Below, in pieces: positions 1 through 10,200 of a stretch of 64,000 nucleotides of DNA. The stretch lies in assembly GCA_964501335.1 (NCBI GenBank), contig CAZCTC010000027.1:29400-93399 (forward strand). Direction: 5' to 3'. The translations under genes and the position numbers were made by a program. This DNA is from CAZCTC01 sp964501335 (GTDB lineage: Bacteria > Chloroflexota > Anaerolineae > B4-G1 > SLSP01). The notes beneath the pieces are model-generated. The model saw only the letters and a program-made list of their open reading frames with translations. It was not told where the DNA came from and ran no database searches. Position 1 is the first letter of the stretch. Every line of letters begins with the position of its first letter.

Positions 1-161
1 CCGTCTGCTAAAAAGTAGAGGCATTCGATCTGTTGGGCCTGTTTCCATTCCAGAACGGTGGCCAGATTGGCGGTGGTTAACCGTTGCGGGATAACCCGGC
101 CAATGCGGTGGCCGAAGAATCCGGAGTCCCAGGGTAAAAATTCGCAAAGTTCGGTGTCCAT
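1..161 (-). CDS. GNAT-like N-acetyltransferase, N-terminal part (cut by window edge)
   Basis: Reading the minus strand from the ATG at 161-159 gives 53 open codons running off the left edge. The peptide begins MDTELCEFLPWDSGFFGHRI. The WDS-FFG-RIG pattern near the N-terminus is typical of GNAT proteins related to dTDP-fucosamine acetyltransferase (WecD-like), which acetylate amino sugars or amines with acetyl-CoA. An AGAAGG ribosome site lies just upstream of the ATG (about 166-171). The gene lies about 105 bp downstream of the minus-strand NRPS gene and reads in the same direction, so the two may be co-transcribed. Only the N-terminus is visible and the acetyl-CoA loop lies outside the window, so the family call rests on one motif. 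Confidence 0.55.
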   Translation of the reverse strand, partial: MDTELCEFLPWDSGFFGHRIGRVIPQRLTTANLATVLEWKQAQQIECLYFLAD

Positions 162-182
162 GATCCCTTCTTTGTTAAGGAT

Positions 183-215
183 TTTTCTCTGCGTCCTTGG
201 CGCCTTTGCGGTGAA
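183..215. repeat. Dispersed intergenic repeat, 'accgcaaaggcgccaaggacgcagag' type
   Basis: Read on the minus strand this is a run of purine-rich 8-9 base periods (accgcaaag, gcgccaag, gacgcaga). It belongs to the short periodic intergenic repeats widespread in environmental bacteria. A related copy (ccacagagacacagagggc) lies at about 63576-63600. It fills part of the gap between the two minus-strand genes. Confidence 0.5.
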
Positions 216-266
216 ATCTGAGAACCTTATGCGGTATTGTGTTTGCAGGTTAACCGCACGGGTTGT

Positions 267-3200
267 TTAATATTTCCCGATGAGTTGGGCGGTGACGTTG
301 TCCATAATCGCTTGCAGTTTTTTAACATCCTGCTCCAGGGTGGTATGCAGGATAAATTCGAGCGTTTTATCGCTGCTCTGCACATCACAGAAAAAAAGCG
401 AAACGGCCGTGTCGCGTTCCTGATGCCGGAGCGCCGATTCTTCCAGGACTTGCTGTTCGGGATGCCGGTTGTCCTTTGGGCCGAGATAGTTGAACAGGAT
501 CAGCTGGTTGCTCTGTTCCAGCGTCTCCGGCGAGGTCAACCAGTTGAGCAGCAGCCATTTCTGACCGGCAAAGGAGTCGAGACTGATCTTGTAGAAGTTG
601 ATCCAGTATTTTGCCGTCAGGGCAATTTTTTCATAAGCATATTCTGCCATTTTTTGCGGTTCTTCGGCGTTGACCGGGACCAGCAGCGGAATCATATCGA
701 CAAACAGGCCGACCGTTCCAAAGTAGTTGAATTCTTCGTACCGGCGGCCATAACTTACGATGCGCACGGGGACTTCGGGGAATCCGAAATATTCTCCCAG
801 GAACAAGACATAGGTGGAAAAACTCAATTCCCAAAGCCGGCTTTCGTCAAGTGGATGGTCGAAGGTTAACGAATAACGCAGTGTGGTGGCTTTTTGTCCC
901 TCGATGCGTTGGCCGACGGCCAGTTCTTCGATCTCCTGTTTGTAGCCGCAGTAGGCTTCCAGATTGAACTGCTCGACGATTTCCTCTTCTGTGATGTTGC
1001 GTGGGGAGTTCTGGATCTGTTCTACATAGTCGGCGAAGGCCGGGATTTCCTGGCGAACCGGTTCCTGCCCGCGAGATTTGGCCTGATAGAACTCGTGGAG
1101 ATTGCGGCGGAGAATTTCTTCGCAGGCTCCGTCGTAGATCAGATGGTCGGCACAGAACAGTATCAAATGCTCGCGGAAATTCTTTCTGATCAGTGCCAGT
1201 CGATAGAGCGGCGCATTTTCGGGGAATCCTTTTTCATACAAAGGCCGGACCAGTTGATTGACCAGTTGTTGTTGTTGTTCCGGTTCGTAAGTCGAGAGAT
1301 CAAAAAAGGGGAGGGCGATCTGTTCCGGAGTTTGATGTTCGCGCCACACAAGTTGTCGTTTCTGGCTTTCCAGGATACAGCGGAAGACGCCTTGTTCGTT
1401 GATGATTTCCCGAACTGTATCGGTCATCCGTTCCCGATCTACATAATGATCGAAATAGAAAATGGCGCCGGTGGGCATGCGCTCGACCATGGCCAGCATG
1501 TGTTGAAAAGGGCCCAACGGATAGCGGCGGGTAATTTCCATGGTGCAGAGGGTTTGGGCCTGTGCGGCTTCCGCTTCATCCCAGCTGGATTCGATTTGCT
1601 GCGCCGCCCGGTTTACGTCGATCGGCTTCAGGCCCAGCAGGTGATAGAATTCATCGCGCGCGATTGATTGGGTCCGATCCGGTGCGGCCGGCGTTTGGGA
1701 ACAGAAATAATGAGGCAAGATGGCCGGGGCTACCTGTTGATCGAAAAAGCGGTAAATTTCTGTACGGTGGGATTCCAGTTCCGGCGGCAGATGGAATAGC
1801 TGATAGCTGCGGATCGTGCCGTCGGCCAACAGCACCTGATAGGTAATGAAATGTCCTGGTTGTCCAAATTCCTGCTGAAAGAGCCTTTCGGCTTCATCCC
1901 AGCGGGAAGCTTTTTCCTCTTTTGCGGTGGCGGTTTCCAAAGATTCGGCAATCCGTTTGATGCTTTGATAGGCCAGGATATCTTCGACTTTGATATGAAT
2001 CCCGATTTTTTCCAGTTCGGCCGCCAGCTTAATGACCTGAATTGATTGGCCGCCCAGTTCAAAGAAATGATCTCCGATACTGATGGGGGAAATCCCCAAC
2101 ACCTGTTCCCAAATTTCAGTCAGCAGCTGCTCGATTTTGGAACGCGGAGCTTCGTATTCTCGCCCCACCATCGCCGGTTGGGGTAAGAGTCCATAATTAA
2201 CTTTTCCATTTGAAGTTCGTGGCAGGCTTTCCATTTGTACCCATTGGGTCGGCACCATGTAATCGGGTAGCCGGCGGGCCAGGTGCGCGCGCAATTCAAA
2301 CGGGGAGATCTCTTTTTCACTGCCGATGTAGGCGCATAGATATTTCGTGCCGTTTGTCCGTTCCTTAACCAGAACAGCAGTTTCTCGGACCTCGGCATGT
2401 TGGGAGATCTGGTTTTCGATTTCTTCCAGTTCGATGCGGTAGCCGCGGATTTTTACCTGCCGATCTACGCGGCCCAGAAATTCTATATTCCCATCCGGCA
2501 ACCAGCGAACCAGATCGCCGGTCCGATAAATCTTTTTTCCTTCGATGAAGGGATTGGGGATAAACCTTTCCGCCATCAGCTCGGGGCGATTGAGGTAGCC
2601 ACGGGCAAGTCCCTCTCCGCCGACATATAATTCGCCGGCGGTGCCGCAGGGGATCAGCTGCTTCTGATCGTCTAAAATATAGAGTTCGGCATTTGCCAGC
2701 GGTTTCCCGATAGGAATCGATGGGGTTTCTTCTTCTACCGTGTCTATTCGATAATAGGTAGAGACTACTCCGCCTTCTGTAGGTCCATAAAGATTGACGA
2801 CCCGGCCGGCTCCCAGCGTTTTCACGGCCTGACGGACGTGGCGCACCGAGGCGGCTTCGCCTCCTACCATGACCTGCCGGATTTCTGTGAGGGCGTCCAA
2901 CCGTAACTCCACCAGCATGTTGAACCATACGGTCGGCACCAGCGCTAGCGTAATCCGATTTTTAAGGAAAGCCTCGGCCAGTTCGTTGATATCTTTTAAG
3001 GCCTCTTTCCGCAGCAGGGTCAGTTCGGCGCCGTTGAGCAAGGCTCCGAAAATATCGAAAACCGAGCCGTCAAAAACGTAATTGGAAATTTGCAGGATTC
3101 TATCTTCCGCTGTGATGTTCACATAATTGGTATTGCATACCAGTCGGATGACATTTTTGTGCGTACACAAGACCCCTTTGGGTTTTCCCGTCGTGCCGGA

Positions 3201-3737
3201 GGTGTAGATGACATAGACCAGTCCATCTGGATCATGCCTCGCTGGGGGAAGAGCGGGTTCTCCCTCATAGAGAGCGGGGTTTTCCAGATCGAGGATCGTT
3301 CCGTGATAATCAAGCTTTTCGGTCGCACAGCGGTAGACCAGCAGCATAGATACAGCGCAATCTTCCAACATGTGCTGGAGTCGTTCCGGCGGTGAGGTGG
3401 GATCGAGCGGCAGATAAGCTCCTCCGGCCTTCAGAATGGCCAGGATGCCCACGATCATTTCCATAGAACGTTCTGCCAGCAACCCTACAATGGATTCCGG
3501 CTGGACGCCACGTTGACGCAGGATTCCGGCCAGTTGATTGACGCGCCGGTTTAATTGGTCGTAAGTCAGGGTTTGATTTCCAAACCGAATTGCTATATTG
3601 TCAGGATACAACCGCACCTGTTCTTCAAATAGTTCGGGAACAGTTTTATCTTGGGGATAGGGCTGCCGCGTATTATTGAAGGTGATCAGCAGTTGATGAC
3701 GCTCGGCATCGGATAAGGGGACTATGATGGGCTGCAT
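267..3737 (-). CDS. Non-ribosomal peptide synthetase, A-PCP-C
   Basis: 1156 aa. The start, MQPIIVPLSDAERHQLL, is the usual C-to-A linker, so the protein begins directly with an adenylation domain (about 30-510: VIYTSGTTGKPKG near 178, YGPTE, GRVDRQVKIRG, NGKV). A carrier domain follows (about 535-600) with FFELGGQSIQ, where the usual D or H before the phosphopantetheine serine is Q. A segment of about 110 residues that I do not recognise leads to a C-terminal condensation-type domain (about 715-1150). Its catalytic motif is DHLIYDG, keeping the second His and the DG of HHxxxDG. By-eye specificity residues read DGFLMGLVV, with no confident substrate. There is no thioesterase or epimerase. The ATG at 3737 has GGGAGGA five bases upstream. 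The gene is divergent from the main cluster and less GC-rich, so it may belong to a neighbouring system or act in trans. Confidence 0.88.
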   Translation of the reverse strand: MQPIIVPLSDAERHQLLITFNNTRQPYPQDKTVPELFEEQVRLYPDNIAIRFGNQTLTYDQLNRRVNQLAGILRQRGVQPESIVGLLAERSMEMIVGILAILKAGGAYLPLDPTSPPERLQHMLEDCAVSMLLVYRCATEKLDYHGTILDLENPALYEGEPALPPARHDPDGLVYVIYTSGTTGKPKGVLCTHKNVIRLVCNTNYVNITAEDRILQISNYVFDGSVFDIFGALLNGAELTLLRKEALKDINELAEAFLKNRITLALVPTVWFNMLVELRLDALTEIRQVMVGGEAASVRHVRQAVKTLGAGRVVNLYGPTEGGVVSTYYRIDTVEEETPSIPIGKPLANAELYILDDQKQLIPCGTAGELYVGGEGLARGYLNRPELMAERFIPNPFIEGKKIYRTGDLVRWLPDGNIEFLGRVDRQVKIRGYRIELEEIENQISQHAEVRETAVLVKERTNGTKYLCAYIGSEKEISPFELRAHLARRLPDYMVPTQWVQMESLPRTSNGKVNYGLLPQPAMVGREYEAPRSKIEQLLTEIWEQVLGISPISIGDHFFELGGQSIQVIKLAAELEKIGIHIKVEDILAYQSIKRIAESLETATAKEEKASRWDEAERLFQQEFGQPGHFITYQVLLADGTIRSYQLFHLPPELESHRTEIYRFFDQQVAPAILPHYFCSQTPAAPDRTQSIARDEFYHLLGLKPIDVNRAAQQIESSWDEAEAAQAQTLCTMEITRRYPLGPFQHMLAMVERMPTGAIFYFDHYVDRERMTDTVREIINEQGVFRCILESQKRQLVWREHQTPEQIALPFFDLSTYEPEQQQQLVNQLVRPLYEKGFPENAPLYRLALIRKNFREHLILFCADHLIYDGACEEILRRNLHEFYQAKSRGQEPVRQEIPAFADYVEQIQNSPRNITEEEIVEQFNLEAYCGYKQEIEELAVGQRIEGQKATTLRYSLTFDHPLDESRLWELSFSTYVLFLGEYFGFPEVPVRIVSYGRRYEEFNYFGTVGLFVDMIPLLVPVNAEEPQKMAEYAYEKIALTAKYWINFYKISLDSFAGQKWLLLNWLTSPETLEQSNQLILFNYLGPKDNRHPEQQVLEESALRHQERDTAVSLFFCDVQSSDKTLEFILHTTLEQDVKKLQAIMDNVTAQLIGKY

Positions 3738-3887
3738 TTTTCCTCCCGAAAAGTATGCGCTGGGCAGAGATTATAACGTCCATTGGGCCTGTCGGAGTTG
3801 AGTGTTTTGATTATACAATCAAAACGTACCAGCTCAATTCTATGCCGGGAACCGAATCCCTGAAGAGGCCCCGAGAGTTCCGGAATT

Positions 3888-3925
3888 TATTTTTTCGCAT
3901 GCCGTCTGTGGCACGTGAAAAAATA
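3888..3925 (+). repeat. TCTG-loop hairpin element
   Basis: A 17-base arm (3888-3904) and its near-perfect complement (3909-3925) enclose the loop TCTG. There is one A/C mismatch and two G-T pairs. It is followed by the AT-rich 'aataagaattctctc' flank that resembles the flank of the other copies in this window, and it lies 25 bp upstream of the -35 box of the cluster promoter. Confidence 0.7.
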
Positions 3926-3950
3926 AATAAGAATTCTCTCAGGTTTGAAA

Positions 3951-3978
3951 TTGACAATAACTCGAAATTTTTTATAAT
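3951..3978 (+). promoter_or_regulatory. Consensus sigma70-type promoter for the biosynthetic operon
   Basis: TTGACA (3951-3956) and TATAAT (3973-3978) are both exact consensus boxes separated by 16 bp. Transcription would start near 3985 and run into the PKS gene at 4295. It is the best promoter match I found in the window, and the only strong one upstream of the plus-strand genes of 4.3-51.6 kb. Confidence 0.75.
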
Positions 3979-3998
3979 GGGGGAGAGTATGGAAAGGA

Positions 3999-4027
3999 CC
4001 AACCTACTTCCCCAAATTGGGGGTTGG
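3999..4027 (+). promoter_or_regulatory. Leader hairpin upstream of the PKS gene
   Basis: CCAACC (3999-4004) pairs with GGTTGG (4022-4027), and the inner CCCC (4010-4013) pairs with GGGG around AAATT. It lies just after the expected transcription start, so the mRNA would begin with a stable stem in a long 5' leader. Its function is unknown. Confidence 0.4.
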
Positions 4028-4294
4028 GACTTGGTTTGAAAACCTCTTTAAGTTTTAATAATGGCCCATCTGTATTGGAAATTTTTCTCCTGTATCTATT
4101 TCGCCGGAGTACATTGAAATTATGCATCGAACTTGCTGGCGCCGGAATACCCTTCCTCAAGATTTCCCAAAATCATTTTGATGGGCAATGCTGGCTTGAC
4201 GGGGAGGGCTGTAACGTAATCTCTCCTTGGTAAGTTTTGCGCCGGTGCATTTCCGCCCGATTCTGCTATTGGAATCCTACCTGGGGAGTAATGC

Positions 4295-7200
4295 ATGAGC
4301 AGCCGTGAGCATAGTTCGGAGTCCCAATTTAACTCGTTAGTTGAACTTTTATCCTGGCGTGCAACGCAACAACCGGATCAAAAAGCTTTTATTTTTCTAT
4401 CGGATAGTTCAGACAGCCCGGAAGCCAGTCTGACCTATGGTGAATTACATTCAGCTGCTCAACGCATCGCGGCTTTGATTCTGGATGCCGGTGGGCAGGG
4501 GCAAAATGTCCTCCTTTGTCAGGACCCCGGACTGGATTATGTAGCGGCATTCTTTGGTTGTCTCTATGCCGGTGCAGTTGCGGTCCCCGCTTATCCTCCC
4601 GATTGGGCACGTCCACAACGGACGATGCCGCGTCTGCGAGCCATTATTGAAAATGCCGATGCGCGCCTGGTTTTAACTCAGGAATCCTTGCGCTCCCGGG
4701 TGGCGGTGCTCTTTGATCGCGAGCCCGCTTTGCAGGGGGTTCAACTGCGCTCTTCGGATATTCCCTCAACCTCCCATGTCCTGCCGGCCGAAGTTACTGC
4801 CGACAATCTGGCTTTTTTGATGTACACTTCGGGCTCGACCGGTGAACCCAAAGGGGTGATGGTCACTCACGGCAATGTTTTGCACAATCTCTCCCATTTC
4901 CGTGGTTTTGATACACGCCCCTGCCGGACGATTGTTTCCTGGCTTCCGCTTTTCCATGATCTGGGGTTGTTGTTGGGCGTTTTGCATCCCGTTTATCAGG
5001 GAGTGCCGGCGGTCTTGATGGCGCCGGCAACTTTTGTGCGCCGGCCTTACCGCTGGCTGGCGGCGGTCTCCGATTATCATGCGACCACGACCGGCGGCCC
5101 GAATTTTGCCTATGAACTCTGTTTGAAGGAGATCAAGCCGGAAGAACGGGCCCGTTTGGATTTGAGTTCCTGGAATATGGCGTTGAATGGGGCGGAGCCG
5201 GTACGGGCGGAAACGCTGGCGCGGTTTGCCGAAGTCTTTGGCCCTTGCGGTTATCGTCCGGAGACGGCTTATCCTTCTTATGGTATGGCGGAAGGTACGG
5301 CCACGGTCACCGGAGGGACGACCCTGACGGCGCCGGTAACGTTGCGGTTACAACGGCGCGCGTTGGAGCAACGCCAGGTGCTGGAAAGTGAATCGATCGA
5401 CGACAGTGCTTTGATCCTGGTGGGCTGTGGCAAGACGTTGCCCGAACAGGAAGTGCGGATTGTCGATCCTGAATTGATGCAGGAGTGCCCGCCTGACGGG
5501 ATCGGGGAAATCTGGGTTTCGGGGCCGAGTGTGGCGCAGGGCTATTGGCGGCGTCCTGACGATACCGCCGACAGCTTTGGTGGCAGGCTGGCCGCATTCC
5601 CCAATCGGACTTTCTTGCGGACGGGCGATCTGGGCTTTTTACGTCAGGATGAGCTCTTTATCGCCGGTCGGCTTAAGGATGTGGTGATTATCCGTGGGGT
5701 CAATCACTATCCCGAAGATCTGGAGCACACCATCGGTCAGTGCCATCCGGCGCTGCGTCCCGGCGGAGGGGCTGTTTTTTCGGTGGATGTGGCCGGCAGC
5801 GAACGGCTGGTCGTTATCCATGAAATTTATGTGGAAGTGGCGGGCGAACTGGATGCGGTCTTCGGTCGGATTCGCCAGTCGATCGCAGAATTGCACGATC
5901 TGGAAGTGTATGCGATCTGGTTGATCAAGCCGGGCGCGCTGTTGAAAACGTCCAGCGGCAAGATCCGGCGCAAGGCGGTGCGCGAAGCCTTCCTCGCCAA
6001 TTCTCTGCCGGTGATTTCTGAATGGCGGGCGGCCATTACTCAACCGGTGCATTCGTTGTTGGAAGCCTCTACGGTGCCAGCTGAGGCGAGTATTCGTGAG
6101 TGGCTGGTGCAGTACTTTGCCCGGCGTCAGGGGATGAGCGCGACCGATGTGGCGGTCGATCAACCCTTTGCGCGTTACGGCATGGGTTCGCTGGAATCGT
6201 TGACCCTGGTCCATGATTTGGAACAGTGGTTGCAGCGGTCGTTGGCGCCTACGCTGGCCTGGGACTATCCGACCATCGATAGCCTGGCCCGTTATCTGGC
6301 CGATCAGGCCGGTGTGGTTGCTCCAACGCCGGAAGTGGCGGTGGTGAAAGAGGATGAGTCGGTGGCCATTGTGGGGATGAGCTGTCGGTTCCCCGGCGGC
6401 GCCAACAGCCCGGAGGAACTCTGGGAATTCCTGGTCGCGGGTGGTGATGCGGTCAAGGAAATCGGGTTGGATCGCTGGGATGTGGATACTTATTATCATC
6501 CGCAGCACAATGCTCCCGGCAAGATGATCACTCGCTGGGGTGCGCATCTGGAAAACCTCGATCTTTTCGATGCGGCCTTTTTCGGTATTTCACCTCGTGA
6601 GGCCGCGCAGCTCGATCCCCGGCAACGGTTGGTGTTGGAAGGGGCCTGGGAAGCATTGGAGGATGCCGGGATTCCGGTCGATCGGTTGAGCGGTACGCAG
6701 GGCGCTGTCTTTATGGCCGTCTTACAGGACGACTACGGTGAACGGGTCTTCGATGATTACAGCATCATCAATGCGTATTCCGGCTCGGGCACCGCCAATA
6801 CGCCGGTCGCCAACCGGATTTCCTATTTCCTGGATTTGCACGGCCCCTCAGCCGCCATCGATACGGCCTGTTCGGGCTCTTTGGTGGCTATCCACATGGC
6901 CTGCCAGAGCCTGTTGACCCATGAATCGTCGCTGGCCCTGGCCGGTGGGGTGAACATTATTCTGGAACCCGACAGCGATATTTTCCTTTCGCAGGCCGGG
7001 ATCATTTCGCCGGATGGCCGCTGCAAGACCTTCGATCGGCGGGCCAATGGCATTGCCCGGGCTGAAGGGATGGGGATTTTGGTGTTGAAGCGGCTTTCTC
7101 AGGCGCAGGCCGACGGGGATCGTATCTATGCGGTGATCCGGGGCAGTGCGGTGAACCATTGCGGCCGCAGCAACGGTTTGATGGCGCCCAGCGGGCCGGC

Positions 7201-10200
7201 GCAGGAGCTGGTGGTGCGGACGGCTCAGGAACGGGCCGGGATTCGGCCGCACGAAGTGCAATATCTCGAAGCGCATGGCACCGGGACGGCCCTCGGCGAT
7301 CCCATTGAGGTGAATGCGCTGGGCAATATTTTGACGCCTGATTATCCAGCCGGCAACTATTGTGCGCTCGGTTCGATCAAGACCAATATCGGCCATGCAG
7401 AAGCGGCGGCCGGGGTCGCCGGTTTGATCAAAGTCGTGATGTCGATGCAACACGGCCTGATTCCCCCGAATTTGCACTTCCGCGAAGCCAATCCGCTGAT
7501 TCCTTTCGATAAGCTGCCGCTGGTGGTTCAGCAGACTCTGGGGCCCTGGCCGCGGCCGGATGCTCCTTTGATCGCCGGGGTGAGCGGTTTCGGTTTCTCC
7601 GGGACGAATGCCCATGTGGTGTTGGAGGCGGCTTCCCGTTCGACTTCGTCGCCGGCGCGGCGCGGAACCTGGGTCGTGCCGCTTTCGGCCAAGACGCCCG
7701 AAGCGCTGCTCGAGCGGGCGGCTCAGACGGCGGCTTTCCTGCGCAAAGATCCGGGGGCCTCGCTCTACGATGTGGGGTATACCGCCGCGGTGCGCCGTAA
7801 CCATCTGGATTGCCGGCTGGCGGCGATCGGTTCGACCCGGACTGAGATTGCCGATGCCCTGGATGCGTTTGCGAAGCAGGAAGCCCATCCGGCGCTGCGC
7901 CAGGGGATGCGCTCGCTGGTGCGCGAGCCGAAACGGGTTTTCGTCTTCTCCGGGCAGGGCACACAGTGGCTGGGAATGGGACGCGAACTTTCCGCGCACG
8001 AACCGGTTTTCCGCGCCACGTTGGATGTCTGCGATCGGATTTTGCGGGAGCTGGCCGGTTGGTCGTTGTTGGATGAACTGACGGCGGATGAGGCTCATTC
8101 CCGTCTCGACGATACGACGGTGGCGCAGCCGGCGATCTTTGCGATGCAGGTGGCGCTGGCGGCCCTCTGGCGGTCCTGGGGGCTGACTCCCGATGCCATC
8201 GTAGGACAAAGCCTGGGTGAGGTGGCAGCGGCCCATGTGGCCGGGGCTTTGACGCTGGAAGACGCCTTGAAGGTGGTTTACCATCGCAGCCGTTTGATGA
8301 AGCGGGTGGAGGGTCAGGGGCTGACCGCAGTGATCGGATTGCCGATGGATCAGGCGCGGTTAGTGATTATGGCTTTTTCCGATGTGATGGCTGTGGCCGG
8401 CAGCAGTAGCCCGACCTCGTCGGTGATTTCGGGTGCGCCGGATGCCGTGCAGCGAATTGTGACCATGCTTGATAAACAGGGGACCTTTGCCCGTCTGGTG
8501 CAGGGTGTGACAATTGCCTTCCACAGCCCGCAGATGGATCCCCTGGTGGGCGAGTTGGTGGAATCGCTGGCGGGGATTAAACCCCGGCCGGCTGTGATTC
8601 CGTTGTTCTCGACGGTGCTCGGCACGCTGGTCGATGGGGCGGAACTGAATGCCGCCTACTGGGGACGCAATTTGCGCGATCCCTTTGTTTTCAGCGATGT
8701 GCTGCGTCAGCTGGCGCAGAGCGATTACGATACCTATCTGGAGGTCAGCCCACATCCGGTGTTGGGCGGTCCGATTACACAAGGATTGGCGGCGGTCAAT
8801 AAGCATGGTCTGGTGTTGGCTTCATTGAAGCGCAATGAGGGCGAGCAGATGATGCTCTTGCAGACTCTGGGAACGCTTTATACGCTCGGCCATCCGGTCA
8901 ACTGGAGCCGGCTCTATGCTCATCGGGGGCAGGTGGTTAAATTACCGACCTATCCCTGGCAGCGAGAGCATTACTGGCTGGATCAGATCGGCTGGACGGC
9001 CCTGGCGGATCAGATTTCCCGCCGGCGCGGCTCGGGCCATCCGCTGCTGGGTGAGCATCTGGAGTCACCGGTGGCGCCCTGGCAACATTTCTGGGGGACG
9101 CATCTGGAGGCGCACAGCATTTCCTATTTGACGGACCATCTGGTCCGGGGGATGGTGGTGATGCCGGGGGCGGTCTATCTGGAGATGGCTCAGGCGGCTG
9201 CGCAACAGGCTTTCGGCGAAGGCCCCTATCGGGTGAGTCGGATGGAGTTCAAGCAGGCGCTCTATCTGCCGGAGAAAGAGCCGCAGCGGGTACAGATTGT
9301 CCTTACGCCCGAGATGCCGGGCGAAGCTTCTTTCCAGGTTTTCAGTACTTCGCAGCTCGATCCCAGTTCCGATGAAGTCTGGACCGAGCATGTTTCGGCG
9401 ATGATTCGGTCGACGAAGGATGAGGTCCGCCGGGAGTTGCTGGTGTTGGATCTGGAAGAGGTGCGGCGGCGTTGCAAAGAATTGATCCCCGGCAAGGCTC
9501 ATTTCCAGGCTATGGAAAAACGTGGCTTGAGCTATGGGCCGGCTTTCCAGGGAATTCAGGAGGTCTGGCGGCGCGACGGTGAGGCGCTGGGCCGGTTGAA
9601 GTTGCCGGAACTGTTGGAAAACGGGAAGGATGTCTATCAGGTCCACCCGGTGCTGTTGGATGCCGGTTTCCAGGTGGTTGCTTTGACGCTGCCGATGGAA
9701 GGGGAGGCGGACGATGCTACTTTCCTGCCGGCGGGGGTGGGGGAATTGCGGATCTATCGGCAGGCCCCGACGCAGCTCTGGTGTTGGGCCCAGCTGAAAT
9801 CGGATCCGGTGAAGGAGCCCGATGTGCGCCGTGCCGATCTGGTGCTGGTTGATAATGCGGGCGAGGTGGTGGCTGAGATCCGGGGGCTGCGGTTGCAGCG
9901 GGCGGCTGCGGCTAAGGCGCAGACGGATGTGACGCGCTGGTTCTATGAGGTGCACTGGCAGCCGCAGGTGGCGGCCCCGGTGGATGCGGGGGCGCGCCGG
10001 CAGCCGGGCAGCTGGTTGATCTTTACGACCCAGGAGAAAGATCCCCTGGCGATGGCGCTGGTTCAACACGGCGAGCGCTGCATTCAGGTCCATCCTGGGG
10101 ATGCTTACCGTGTTTCGGCCGATGGACTGGATTATTGGATCGATCCGGCGATGCGGGCCGATTACGATCGCTTGTTGAAGGCGGCGTTGACGATGGATCG

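Larger units (their letters stand above)
3738..4294. promoter_or_regulatory. Divergent intergenic region (557 bp) between the two NRPS/PKS transcripts
   Basis: No convincing gene is present; the short open frames here overlap each other and lack ribosome sites and recognisable sequence. The region is AT-rich compared with its neighbours. It holds, in order, a TCTG-loop hairpin (3888-3925), a consensus sigma70-type promoter (3951-3978) and an untranslated leader of about 310 nt with a G/C stem (3999-4027). The PKS gene follows. Confidence 0.6.

Noticed and set aside
237..1667. Two plus-strand open frames over the minus-strand NRPS gene
   Set aside because: They lie opposite the condensation-type domain and have no recognisable sequence or start site.
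3755..4233. Short open frames in the divergent intergenic region
   Set aside because: They overlap the hairpin, the consensus promoter and the leader, have no ribosome sites and no family sequence.
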